Part shown: positions 16,095 through 24,655 of the stretch, in pieces
Numbering within the stretch: position 1 is the first letter of the stretch
How the letters are laid out: every line of letters begins with the position of its first letter
Assembly: GCA_001798185.1 (NCBI GenBank)
Contig: MGRM01000009.1
Coordinates: 1-64,000, forward strand
Direction: 5' to 3'
DNA length: 64,000 bases
Origin: Deltaproteobacteria bacterium RIFCSPHIGHO2_02_FULL_44_16
Lineage (GTDB): Bacteria > UBA10199 > 2-02-FULL-44-16
Translations under genes and position numbers: made by a program
Notes under the pieces: model-generated
The model's input: only the letters and a program-made list of their open reading frames with translations
Told to the model about the DNA's origin: nothing
Databases searched by the model: none

Positions 16095-17047
16095 TCCTTC
16101 GGAATGGGAATTGATGTTACTTCCTTTTTTTCTGAAAAAACGATGACGAGTTCTTTTTTTGGAAGAAGAAATCCGATGTCGGTCACTTCTCCGATTCCTG
16201 GTTGAAAGGACGTCAGAGCAAACGTTGGTTTGATGCGGAAGAGCGAACGAAGCGCGAGACTTGTCACGTAGACCTGTTCGCGGTCGTCGCGTGCCATCCC
16301 TTCAAGTGTTTTGAGCAAAAGAGAGGGAATATATTTTTGTTTCCCTTGAAGATCCCAAGCGGTCACTTCACCTGAACTCCATCCCGCGACTAAAAAATAC
16401 TGTTTTGAAGCATTCCAAAGAAGTGAGTGCGGTTGACCAAGGCGATCGTGTTGCACAAAAATTTCTGCTTTTCCATCCGCAATGCGATAGATGGTATTCG
16501 TCAACGCATCCACAGCAAAGAGTTTTCCCTCAGGACCAACGGCAATATCATACAGATGCTGAGGAGGATGCGTTCCAAAATCAATATCCGAAAGAAACTT
16601 TCCCTCGGGAAGGGAAAAATGGTGAAGGGCAGTGATATCCGCGACATATAATTTCCTCTCCACAATCACCATTCCCTTTGGCGCATGGAGTCCTGTGGAA
16701 AGTTTCTCGCCATCAATGAATCGAAGCATTTCAAGAGCGCCTTCACTTGAGAGTCGAGAAATAAATCCATTGGCATCCTTCACATCTGCGGTTCCATTCA
16801 TATTTGAAACATAGATCTGATTGGTAACAGGATCGATGACCACGCCATATGGCTGTGAGAAACCAGAAACGGTAAAAGCATATGTTGTCATCGAAAGAAA
16901 AAATGTGAAAAAAAAACTAAAAAAATATAACCAAATGAAGCTGCCGCCGTCATTCCCGCATGCTGTAAGCGGGAATCTCATGAGATCCCCGCCTGCGCGG
17001 GGATGACATAAGTTCATTTTGTTACGAATTCTAAAAAAGAAATACAT
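16091..17047 (-). CDS. Secreted beta-propeller (NHL/SMP-30-like) protein
   Basis: Probable exported six-bladed propeller. Repeating blade-like units occur (QPYGVVIDPVTNQIYVSN, LYDIAVGPEGKLFAVD, MARDDREQVYVTS). A signal core, FIWLYFFSFFFTFFLSMTTYA, precedes the mature part. No catalytic residues are evident. The start is uncertain: 17047 is the first ATG after the serA stop (8 bp away), 17017 is the next, and none has a good ribosome site. Palindromic repeat copy D lies in frame ahead of the signal core and encodes the stretch CHPRAGGDLMRFPLTACGND. Likely co-transcribed with the aminotransferase and serA. Confidence 0.7.
   Translation of the reverse strand: MYFFFRIRNKMNLCHPRAGGDLMRFPLTACGNDGGSFIWLYFFSFFFTFFLSMTTYAFTVSGFSQPYGVVIDPVTNQIYVSNMNGTADVKDANGFISRLSSEGALEMLRFIDGEKLSTGLHAPKGMVIVERKLYVADITALHHFSLPEGKFLSDIDFGTHPPQHLYDIAVGPEGKLFAVDALTNTIYRIADGKAEIFVQHDRLGQPHSLLWNASKQYFLVAGWSSGEVTAWDLQGKQKYIPSLLLKTLEGMARDDREQVYVTSLALRSLFRIKPTFALTSFQPGIGEVTDIGFLLPKKELVIVFSEKKEVTSIPIPKD
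16949..17007. repeat. Palindromic repeat copy D, inside a coding region
   Basis: Nearly identical to copy B (5273-5331), including the right flank ATAAGTTYATTTTGTTAC. It lies in frame in the N-terminal region of the propeller protein gene, read on the minus strand. Copies B and D probably spread recently. Confidence 0.9.
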
Positions 17048-17054
17048 ATATGCA

Positions 17055-17981
17055 TTATTGAACCATCGAAGAAGATTTTGCAAATTCAATCACAATTCGT
17101 GCAAGCTCTTCTCCTGCACGTGCTTGCGCTTCCTTGGTTGAAGCCGCAATATGCGGGGTAAGAACCATTCCATTTTTTCCAACAAGAGGAGAATTGATCG
17201 GCGGTTCAATTTCAAAAACATCAAAAGCTGCTCCTTGAATCTGCCCACTTTCCAGAGCATCGGCCAAAGCGGCTTCATCTACAATACCACCACGTGAACA
17301 ATTGATGAGACGCGCTCCCTTTTTCATTTGCGAAAAAGCTTTTGCATTCAACATATGCTTGGTTTCAGGTGTGAAAGGAAGGTGGAGCGAAAGAATATCA
17401 GCCTTTGTGAGGACGTCTTCATACGACATCATTGTTACCTGAGAGTTCACGGTAAAATTTTTATCCACGAAAGGATCACACACAATCACACTCATCCCAA
17501 ACGCTTGCGCACGACGAGCAACTTCACGAGCTATGCGACCAAAACCTACAAGGCCAAGACATTTTCCGAAAAGTTCTTCTCCCAAAAATGCCTGCTTTTC
17601 CCATTTGCCAGCTGACACTGATATATGCGCATCAGGAACTGAGCGCATTAAAGCGAAAAGAAGCGCAAACGTATGTTCTGCAACTGAAAGTGACGTGGCT
17701 TCAGGAGTATTTGCAACGACGATATGACGTTTTTTAGCCGCGTCTTGATCGACATTATCAAGACCAACACCTGCTCGGACAATGAGCTGAAGTTTCGTCG
17801 CTGCATCGATAACAGATTGAGTCACTTTGGTTTTACTGCGAATGGCGAGAACGTCAAAGTAAGGGATCGTCGCAATAAGTTCATCCGGAGAAAGCGATGT
17901 CTTCACCGTGACATCAAGGCCATGTGATTGAAGCAAAGCAAGAGCTTTTGCATCAATCGGATCTGTCACGAGTACCTTCAT
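17055..17981 (-). CDS. serA: D-3-phosphoglycerate dehydrogenase, short form
   Basis: Oxidises 3-phosphoglycerate to 3-phosphohydroxypyruvate with NAD, the entry to serine synthesis. The 308-residue protein has the D-2-hydroxyacid dehydrogenase plan: NAD-binding LGLVGFGRIAREVARRA, catalytic Arg in NCSRGGIVDEAAL, Glu in FDVFEIEPP and His in LTPHIAAST. There is no C-terminal ACT or ASB domain, so feedback inhibition by serine through that domain is not expected. A related hydroxyacid dehydrogenase is possible. Its ATG directly follows the aminotransferase stop (TAAATG). Confidence 0.85.
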   Translation of the reverse strand: MKVLVTDPIDAKALALLQSHGLDVTVKTSLSPDELIATIPYFDVLAIRSKTKVTQSVIDAATKLQLIVRAGVGLDNVDQDAAKKRHIVVANTPEATSLSVAEHTFALLFALMRSVPDAHISVSAGKWEKQAFLGEELFGKCLGLVGFGRIAREVARRAQAFGMSVIVCDPFVDKNFTVNSQVTMMSYEDVLTKADILSLHLPFTPETKHMLNAKAFSQMKKGARLINCSRGGIVDEAALADALESGQIQGAAFDVFEIEPPINSPLVGKNGMVLTPHIAASTKEAQARAGEELARIVIEFAKSSSMVQ

Positions 17982-19130
17982 TTAAAAAGGCTCCGCTAAA
18001 ATTTTTTGTGCTGCTGTAATTCCCTTTCCTAAACTCCCTTTTTCTCCAAGATGAGAAAGCGCAATTTCAACACTTCCAACTGCTGCTAAAATATCGAAAC
18101 GATCGATATAACCTAAATGTGCAATACGAAAAATTTTATCTTTCAGTTCATCTTGTCCACCAGCTACCGTGACCCCAAGCTCTGTTTTCATAATGTTGAT
18201 CATCGCCTTCGCATCGACATGCGTTGGCATATAAACTGCGGTGAGAGCATTGGAAGAACGCTTTGCAAAGAGTTGAAGCCCCAAAGCTTCCATACCTGCA
18301 CGTGTTGCTCTGGCAAGAATTTCATGTCGACGCCAAATATGTTCGATGGTTTCTTCTTGAAGCAAACGGAGCGATTCTTCCAGTTGAATGTAAAGACCGA
18401 TCGCAGGCGTAAAGGGATGATCTCCTTGATCATGTCCTTTACGATAGCGCTTGAGATCAAAATAGTATTTTGGGCACGTCGATGTCTCAACACACTTCCA
18501 CGCTTTTTGAGAGAGGCTGATAAATGCAAGTCCTGGAGGAAGCATGAGTGCTTTTTGTGATCCTGTCACCACAACATCAACACCCCAGGCATCTGGAAGA
18601 AAACGATCTGCAGCTAAACCTGAAATCGCATCAACCACAAAGATAGCGTCTGTTCCTGAAATCATTTTTCCCATGGCTTCAAGATCAAAGGTAACACCTG
18701 TTGATGTTTCGGTCAGTTGCGTAAAGACAGCCTTGATGTTTGGTTTTTGACGAAGCGCATTTTGAAGTTCAGCCGGATCAAGTGTTTCTCCTCGTGGGAC
18801 CACAAGTTCAATCACTTCCATGCCGTAGCGTTTGCAGAGATCAACCCAACGATGTCCAAATTTTCCGGCATTTACACAAAGGACAACATCTCCAGGTGAA
18901 AGGAGAGAAACAACAGAAGCTTCCATGGCGCCTGATCCAGAACAGGTCATGGAATAAACATCGTGTGACGTACAAAAAATATTTTTCAATTGTTCATGAA
19001 CTTTTTGCGTCAGAGCTCGAAATTCGGGAGTGCGATGATGCGGAATCTCCTTGGCACGCGCAGCAGTGACCGAAGGAGGAATCATCGTGGGTCCAGGAGT
19101 AAAAAGATAACGCTTATGAGATATCGTCAT
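17982..19130 (-). CDS. Class V aminotransferase (serine/alanine-glyoxylate type)
   Basis: PLP-dependent aminotransferase of fold type I, class V. Visible are YLFTPGPTMIPPSV, CSGSGAMEASVVSLL, VVDAISGLAADRF and the PLP-binding lysine in TGSQKALMLPPGLAF. The 382-residue length is normal. The partner serA immediately downstream suggests that it converts phosphohydroxypyruvate to phosphoserine (a SerC substitute) or interconverts serine and glyoxylate/pyruvate; the sequence does not decide this. No strong ribosome site is seen before the ATG. Confidence 0.85.
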   Translation of the reverse strand: MTISHKRYLFTPGPTMIPPSVTAARAKEIPHHRTPEFRALTQKVHEQLKNIFCTSHDVYSMTCSGSGAMEASVVSLLSPGDVVLCVNAGKFGHRWVDLCKRYGMEVIELVVPRGETLDPAELQNALRQKPNIKAVFTQLTETSTGVTFDLEAMGKMISGTDAIFVVDAISGLAADRFLPDAWGVDVVVTGSQKALMLPPGLAFISLSQKAWKCVETSTCPKYYFDLKRYRKGHDQGDHPFTPAIGLYIQLEESLRLLQEETIEHIWRRHEILARATRAGMEALGLQLFAKRSSNALTAVYMPTHVDAKAMINIMKTELGVTVAGGQDELKDKIFRIAHLGYIDRFDILAAVGSVEIALSHLGEKGSLGKGITAAQKILAEPF

Positions 19131-19192
19131 AATCAGCTTTTGTAATGAATCAGCAATGTTCTGACAAGAGAAGAAATACGAGTGGTGCGCCG

Positions 19193-19807
19193 CTAGAAAC
19201 CGAAGGTCATTCCAAAGCGAACGGGAATCACAAAGACAAGCGTATTGTTTCGAGTAAGACGATCCCCAAAAAAGAGGATCGAACGAATCGGTATTTGAAG
19301 TGTCAGAGCCCCACTCAATGTTTTCGCGCGGGCAAAATACCAGGAAACACCGGGTCCCACATTTATATTAGCGCCGTAACTTGCCGAGCGATCAAATGTC
19401 TCCCCTTCGCGCAAATAATTGATACCGCCACCGGCAACCAAATGAACATCAATTCCATTTTCCCATGAAGCAATGTGATAAATGACTTCGGAGTTCACGG
19501 TAAGAAGTTGTGTCCGCTCATTGCCATTGATTCTCAGACTTACAAATTCAACAGGGACTTGGAAGCCCCAACGAGTTTTGCAAACGTCATACCCAAGGAC
19601 TGCATGTCCACCAAAACCAGGTCCAAACGTGATGCGACGGTTGACATTCGAATTCGCAAAAAATCTTGTTTCATGCGTAAAAAGATGAGACTGAGCATAT
19701 CCTCCACCAAAGAAAAAACCATCATGTCCACAGGCGAAACTTGCTTGAGGAAAGAGTATAAAGAGAACCATGGTCACACATGCAGCACTCCCAATGAAAA
19801 ATCGCAT
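19193..19807 (-). CDS. Outer-membrane beta-barrel protein of unknown role
   Basis: The 204-residue precursor starts at ATG 19807, with AAGGA 7 nt upstream. The signal runs MRFFIGSAACVTMVLFILFPQASFA. The rest alternates polar and hydrophobic residues, is glycine- and aromatic-rich (GFFFGGGYAQSHLF, ITFGPGFGGHAVLGY), and ends in Phe, the usual C-terminal residue recognised by the Bam machinery. It resembles small eight-stranded barrels but I recognise no family. It is transcribed away from the sigma-54-driven gene to its right. Confidence 0.7.
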   Translation of the reverse strand: MRFFIGSAACVTMVLFILFPQASFACGHDGFFFGGGYAQSHLFTHETRFFANSNVNRRITFGPGFGGHAVLGYDVCKTRWGFQVPVEFVSLRINGNERTQLLTVNSEVIYHIASWENGIDVHLVAGGGINYLREGETFDRSASYGANINVGPGVSWYFARAKTLSGALTLQIPIRSILFFGDRLTRNNTLVFVIPVRFGMTFGF

Positions 19808-19890
19808 ACAACATCCTTTCTCTCCCCGTATATGCTTTCTCTGAGAGCTTCTGCCAAAGGTTTTCCCGAATGACAAGCTTACAATTGACC

Positions 19891-19907
19891 GACATCATGA
19901 TGATGTC
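19891..19907. promoter_or_regulatory. 17-bp palindrome GACATCATGATGATGTC
   Basis: A perfect dyad around a central G in the 307-bp gap between the leftward barrel gene (start 19807) and the rightward CTERM-protein gene (start 20115). TTGACC precedes it and a T-run follows. It may be an operator for the barrel gene. Apart from this and the sigma-54 promoter, I see nothing else in the gap. Confidence 0.45.
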
Positions 19908-20062
19908 ATTTTTTTGTCTGCTCTTTCTTGAGAGAAATCAAATCGTTATATCTTTTTTCTCGCTTTCTTGACGCTTGACCTCATTTGAGCTGATGCCGTT
20001 TTAACCTCCTTGAGCAATCGAAAAAAACTGCCTTTCTCGAAGGTTACCCTCGTTCTCCTGTT

Positions 20063-20078
20063 TGGCATCTCAATTGCT
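20063..20078 (+). promoter_or_regulatory. Sigma-54 (RpoN) -24/-12 promoter
   Basis: TGGCAT-N5-TTGCT matches the consensus TGGCAY-N5-TTGCW at every position, with the GG and GC elements correctly spaced. The start site would fall near 20088-20090. That rules out in-frame ATGs at 20010 and 20079 and supports ATG 20115 for the downstream gene. An activator of the bEBP class would be needed; none is in the window. Confidence 0.75.
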
Positions 20079-20114
20079 ATGAAGAGGGTGTTGGAACTTT
20101 TCGATGGAGGGATC

Positions 20115-23100
20115 ATGCGCTTCTTTTTTATTCTTTCTGTCCTGATCATCGTCATCCTCTGCAACCTCTCTTCTCTTGCAGATGCCGACACGTGTTATGG
20201 TTCTACCGGAGGCGACGGAAACACCTATCTTGAAGTGACGGTAACCGCAGGTGGAAATCCTGTAGAAGATATATACCTTTATCTTCAACCCAAAACATAC
20301 ACAGGAGGAGACGCTTATGAAACACCGTGTAGCAACTCCAGTGGAAAGGGCTATTTTAAGTTAGAAACGAATCCCTCCAAAAACTGTTTCTCCTCTTACA
20401 CTGACTATAAAGGAGTCACGCGGAGTTACTGTAGTCCTCGCAGCGCTCACTGTTATCAGTATTGCTATGGAAGTTCGTTATTGGATTCATGGTATTCTTC
20501 AAAAACACTCGCAACTGAAAATTATTTTATTGAAGCCCGTCCTCCTTACGGTTCAAGTATTGCAGACCGCTATGGGACATGCCGTATTTCAGATATCAAT
20601 CTCGATTTCAACAGTTCTCAATCCGTAAGCTGCGAAGTCACTGAAAAAAGTGAACTCTTACGAGTGAAAGTTCTCGATGACAATGACAAACCCATTACTT
20701 CAAGCCTTAATATTTATCTCGGAAGTACTTCGTCATATCTGACAAAAGAAGTCGTTGCTTCAACAACCGATTTTTATGTCATTCCTGATGAACGACTCAC
20801 CATCTCCGCAGGTTGTAAGGATTCCCAAAATTGCAAATACCGATGCGTCAGCAACAAGGTCACCAGTGTCAGCGCAGCAGAAGGGACAAAAACCATCACA
20901 CTCAAAGCCAAGGAAAGCAACGCAACGATTACAGGGCAAATTACGGGAAGTGATGGCAGCGTTTTACAAGAAGCTTATGTCAGCATGTATACCGAATGGT
21001 CTGGCGAAACTTCAGACAATGAGAGTTGCTATGCCTATGGTTATGCACAAACAGATTCGAACGGATCGTATTCACTGTCCATGCCCGCCGGAACCTATAA
21101 TGTTTCTGCGAATCCAAAATGGGTGGATGGCGGATCTCCTTATGCGGGAAAAAATCTTTCTGCAACGCTCGCTTCAAGCGAAACAGCCACCAAAAATTTC
21201 GTTCTGGTAAAAAAAGATAAAAGCATCACCGCAACCGTTAAAGACGACAAAGGAAACCTGCTTCAAAATGCTTATGTGTCTGCTTATTCGTATGACAAAG
21301 AAGATACCTTCTCTGCTTGGTCACAAAGCAATGCACAAGGGGTAGCGCAAATTGCAGTCCTCGATGGAAAACACAATGTCTTTGCATCTTACTGGTCAGC
21401 AGAAACAAACGATAGCTCAAGAACCATGGGACATTGTCCGACGGAAGGAGCGCAAGCAGTGACAGCCCCTGCTGATATTTCATTTACCTTTCCTGTGCTC
21501 GATCACACCATGAATATTATGTTTGTGGATGAATCGAATAATCTGATCAACGATATTTCTGGAGGCGTGAGCATTCGTCCTGCAGAGACCAAAGGCTGGT
21601 GCAGCGACTGGGCAAGCATTGAAAATGGAAATACACGAAAATTAGTGGGAGCAAATGCCACATGGCATGTTCAAGGATGGGTTTATGGAGGAACGAGTTA
21701 TGTTCCCAAAGAATTAAGTGTTGAATGTACTGCAGGGGCGAGTGGAAGCTCTTCGACGTGTAAAATTCCTATGGTCGCTATGAATAAAACATTGAAAGGA
21801 AATTTTGTCGATGGAGATGGCAATATTCTTGATCTTTCTGATCAAGGCTATCTCTATGTGAGTGTTAATCGAGGACCAATCTGGCAAACAGCAACCGTGA
21901 CGGATACGGGATATAGCGCTGCTGTCTCAACAGGACTCTGGTCGGTCAATCCATGGAGCGGTTGGAATAACGAATATGTATCGCGCGCCGTAACAACGCT
22001 TATTTCGATCAAGGAGAGCGATACTGTTGTTCAGCAGGATTTAATGTATCTTGCGACGGGGAAAATTGAAGTGACGCTCGAACCGGCTCAAAAATGGGCA
22101 TGGATGGAAGCAACTGTTTTTCGTGCTGATGAATTTGGGAAAAAAGACGAAGAACGACGTTACTATTATAACAACGGCTGTAGCACGAACAGTGAGGGGA
22201 AATGTACGATTACGGTTGCTTCAAAGAGGCGTGAAAAAGGTGGTTTAAAATACTACGTCAATCTCCATAGGCCCATGGATGCTATTCTCGAAGACGGCCG
22301 AGTCTCGAATGGAGAATTTGAAGTTCTCACCTATGCGGGTGAAACGGTTACGGCCAACGTGACGACCCGAACGCTCGATGCCGATATCAATGTGAATATT
22401 CTTGTCGCCGCCGATGCGGTGACAAATGTCAGCAAAGGAGTTGCACGTATCAATCCGATAAAAAATTCGAGCGCTACGACCGAAGAGGATCTCAAAAATG
22501 ATGCCTTTGTCAGTTGTTTTTCGGATCTCGGAGGAGCAACAGAGGCCACGAGCAGCGACGGAGTAGCCATGATCAAAGCCACAAGTGGCGATATCTGGCA
22601 CTGTTTTGCGGTCAATGAGCTGGGACAAAAAATTTATATTTCAGAAGAGGGAGAAATCACCGTCAATGCTGGCACAAATGAAATGAATCTCAAACTCAAT
22701 TATGTCACTGACATTTCTGAAAATTATTCTGCGACGTGGGATGCGAGCGTGGCAAATACCATTAAACTCGCAAACGGTTATACGGAAATCTATCCCGCAC
22801 TTTCTCTTGCAGAGAGTGGGATGGTCACGTGTTCCGTTCAGGAAACCGCACGATTACCGTATTTAGCTGCGAAGAGACCAGCAGCTATCACTGGATTTGA
22901 TTCCGTTTGTAATGATGAAAATGGAAACGAAATTAAAACCATGCGTTCAAATTTTACACTTTGTATGCCCTTGAATACAAACCAACTTGAAAAACTTGAC
23001 CTTACCGCAGATGATATTCAGTTTACGTATTATGATCCTTCAAGTGGAACATACGTCACGGTGAATGATGCCGCCATTGATAGCACGACAGGTATTGCCT

Positions 23101-23381
23101 GTGCACAGCTCGATCACAAAACCGAATTTGCACTTATCGGCAATGGGAATTTAACCGGTGTTGACGGAGATAGTGAAGATGCCGCAGGTGAAGCAGAACG
23201 AACTGGTGAAACAGGATCTGGAGCTCTTGGCGGATCTGGTTGCGGTTGTCGGGTTGGCGCCACATCGCAAACTCCGCAGACAGCCTACTTCTTTGTCTTC
23301 GCCATCGCAGTTCTCATATTGATGAGAAGACAATGGAAACGCGTTACCGTACGACCGAGAAATAAAGATGATCATCATTGA
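20115..23381 (+). CDS. Large surface protein with carboxypeptidase-regulatory-like repeats and MYXO-CTERM-like tail
   Basis: An exported protein of 1088 residues. The signal MRFFFILSVLIIVILCNLSSLADA is followed by cysteine- and tyrosine-rich N-terminal sequence. At least three beta-sandwich repeats of the carboxypeptidase-regulatory/Cna-B type then occur (ATITGQITGSDGSVLQEAYV, KSITATVKDDKGNLLQNAYV and relatives), typical of adhesive or stalk regions. The C-terminus reads GGSGCGCRVGA, then a membrane segment (YFFVFAIAVLILM) and a basic tail RRQWKR, which is the MYXO-CTERM sorting plan. It is therefore probably processed and held at the cell surface. The start is set by GGAGG 4 nt before ATG 20115 and by the sigma-54 promoter. 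Overall function unknown. Confidence 0.78.
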   Translation: MRFFFILSVLIIVILCNLSSLADADTCYGSTGGDGNTYLEVTVTAGGNPVEDIYLYLQPKTYTGGDAYETPCSNSSGKGYFKLETNPSKNCFSSYTDYKGVTRSYCSPRSAHCYQYCYGSSLLDSWYSSKTLATENYFIEARPPYGSSIADRYGTCRISDINLDFNSSQSVSCEVTEKSELLRVKVLDDNDKPITSSLNIYLGSTSSYLTKEVVASTTDFYVIPDERLTISAGCKDSQNCKYRCVSNKVTSVSAAEGTKTITLKAKESNATITGQITGSDGSVLQEAYVSMYTEWSGETSDNESCYAYGYAQTDSNGSYSLSMPAGTYNVSANPKWVDGGSPYAGKNLSATLASSETATKNFVLVKKDKSITATVKDDKGNLLQNAYVSAYSYDKEDTFSAWSQSNAQGVAQIAVLDGKHNVFASYWSAETNDSSRTMGHCPTEGAQAVTAPADISFTFPVLDHTMNIMFVDESNNLINDISGGVSIRPAETKGWCSDWASIENGNTRKLVGANATWHVQGWVYGGTSYVPKELSVECTAGASGSSSTCKIPMVAMNKTLKGNFVDGDGNILDLSDQGYLYVSVNRGPIWQTATVTDTGYSAAVSTGLWSVNPWSGWNNEYVSRAVTTLISIKESDTVVQQDLMYLATGKIEVTLEPAQKWAWMEATVFRADEFGKKDEERRYYYNNGCSTNSEGKCTITVASKRREKGGLKYYVNLHRPMDAILEDGRVSNGEFEVLTYAGETVTANVTTRTLDADINVNILVAADAVTNVSKGVARINPIKNSSATTEEDLKNDAFVSCFSDLGGATEATSSDGVAMIKATSGDIWHCFAVNELGQKIYISEEGEITVNAGTNEMNLKLNYVTDISENYSATWDASVANTIKLANGYTEIYPALSLAESGMVTCSVQETARLPYLAAKRPAAITGFDSVCNDENGNEIKTMRSNFTLCMPLNTNQLEKLDLTADDIQFTYYDPSSGTYVTVNDAAIDSTTGIACAQLDHKTEFALIGNGNLTGVDGDSEDAAGEAERTGETGSGALGGSGCGCRVGATSQTPQTAYFFVFAIAVLILMRRQWKRVTVRPRNKDDHH

Positions 23382-23412
23382 CGTTCTGAAGAGGAGCCGT
23401 TAATCCGATTGC

Positions 23413-24639
23413 ATGCCATTTCCACGAACATTTTTAACCGCAATTCCAAAGGCTGATCTCCACGTTCACCTTGGGGGATCGCTTCGACTCTCCACCCTCA
23501 TTCAACTTGCGAAAGATCAAGGAGTGAAACTCCCCTCTTTTACCGAAGAGGGTTTGCGAGAACTTGTTTTTAAAAATGAATATAAAAACCTTCCCGAATA
23601 TCTTTTAGGCTTTCGTTATACAGAAGCCGTGATGAGAAATCCGGAAAGCTTAGAACAAGTAGCGTATGAACTTGCTTACGATTGTTTTGAAGAGAATGTC
23701 TGCTACGTTGAAGTCCGCTTTGCCCCGCAACGTTATCTTTCAAGCGCTTTTCCCATTGATGCGATTTTTACCAGTGTCAACAAGGGACTTGCTCGAGCCA
23801 CATCTGAAATCAATCAACAAACACTTATCCGCGAAGGACGAGTTCCTGCTTTTCACTACGGGATCATTGGATGTGCCATGAGAAAAATTCGTCCGGAGTT
23901 TTCAGAATATTATGAAATGCTCACCAAATTTCATCCGACGATGCCCGAAGGAGAATGTCATGCGCTAGCAGCACGCGAATTGGTGCGAAGTCTTATCAAG
24001 GCACGCGATGAACAAGGAATTCCTGCTGTTGGCTTTGATCTCGCAGGAGAGGAAAAGGGTTATCCTGCTGAAGATTTCAAAAATGCTTTTGATCTCGCGC
24101 ACCGTCATTTTCTGATGAAGACGGTACATGCAGGAGAAGCCTTTGGCCCTCCCTCTATTTTTCAAGCCATAACCGATTGCCATACAGACCGTATTGGACA
24201 TGGAACGCATCTGTTTGACACCTCTCGCGTTGATCTTCCGACAGAAGGAGAGCGACAACGATATGTCCATGCGCTTGCAGAGTATATCGCTGAACGCCGG
24301 ATTACGATCGAAGTCTGTCTGACCTCCAATCTGCAAACAATTCCTGAGCTCGCGGATCTTTCACGTCATCCTTTTCGACGAATGGTAGAAGAACGGCTCT
24401 CGTGTACGCTGTGCACCGATAATCGATTAATCTCCCATACCACCATGACCGATGAAATTGAAAAAGCGGTCAATACGTTCAATCTCTCGGCACATCGCCT
24501 TCGAAACGTAATCATTTGTGGATTTAAACGAAGCTTCTATCACGGAACCTATCGCGAAAAACGAAAATACGTTCGCCACATTATCGATCGTTTCGACGAA
24601 CTGATGCGTGAGTTTAATATTGCGGATGTCGCGGATTAA
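23413..24639 (+). CDS. Adenosine deaminase family protein
   Basis: Zinc-dependent amidohydrolase converting adenosine (or a related purine) to inosine. The 408-residue protein has His17/His19 in LHVHLGGS, the zinc histidine and general-acid glutamate in VHAGE (His239, Glu242), GHGTHL (His263/His266), CLTSN and the zinc aspartate in CTDNRLIS (Asp336). The TDN form is common in many bacterial members, where the E. coli enzyme has TDD. It is somewhat longer than usual, with an insertion around residues 138-180. AMP- or aminofutalosine-type substrates cannot be excluded. It starts 31 bp after the CTERM protein gene and may share its sigma-54 transcript. Confidence 0.85.
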   Translation: MPFPRTFLTAIPKADLHVHLGGSLRLSTLIQLAKDQGVKLPSFTEEGLRELVFKNEYKNLPEYLLGFRYTEAVMRNPESLEQVAYELAYDCFEENVCYVEVRFAPQRYLSSAFPIDAIFTSVNKGLARATSEINQQTLIREGRVPAFHYGIIGCAMRKIRPEFSEYYEMLTKFHPTMPEGECHALAARELVRSLIKARDEQGIPAVGFDLAGEEKGYPAEDFKNAFDLAHRHFLMKTVHAGEAFGPPSIFQAITDCHTDRIGHGTHLFDTSRVDLPTEGERQRYVHALAEYIAERRITIEVCLTSNLQTIPELADLSRHPFRRMVEERLSCTLCTDNRLISHTTMTDEIEKAVNTFNLSAHRLRNVIICGFKRSFYHGTYREKRKYVRHIIDRFDELMREFNIADVAD

Positions 24640-24655
24640 GGACTGTGTACTTTTC

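Noticed and set aside
17048-17089. Upstream TTG start for the propeller protein overlapping serA
   Set aside because: It would overlap serA by 35 bp without a ribosome site, and the extra residues look unlike a signal peptide.
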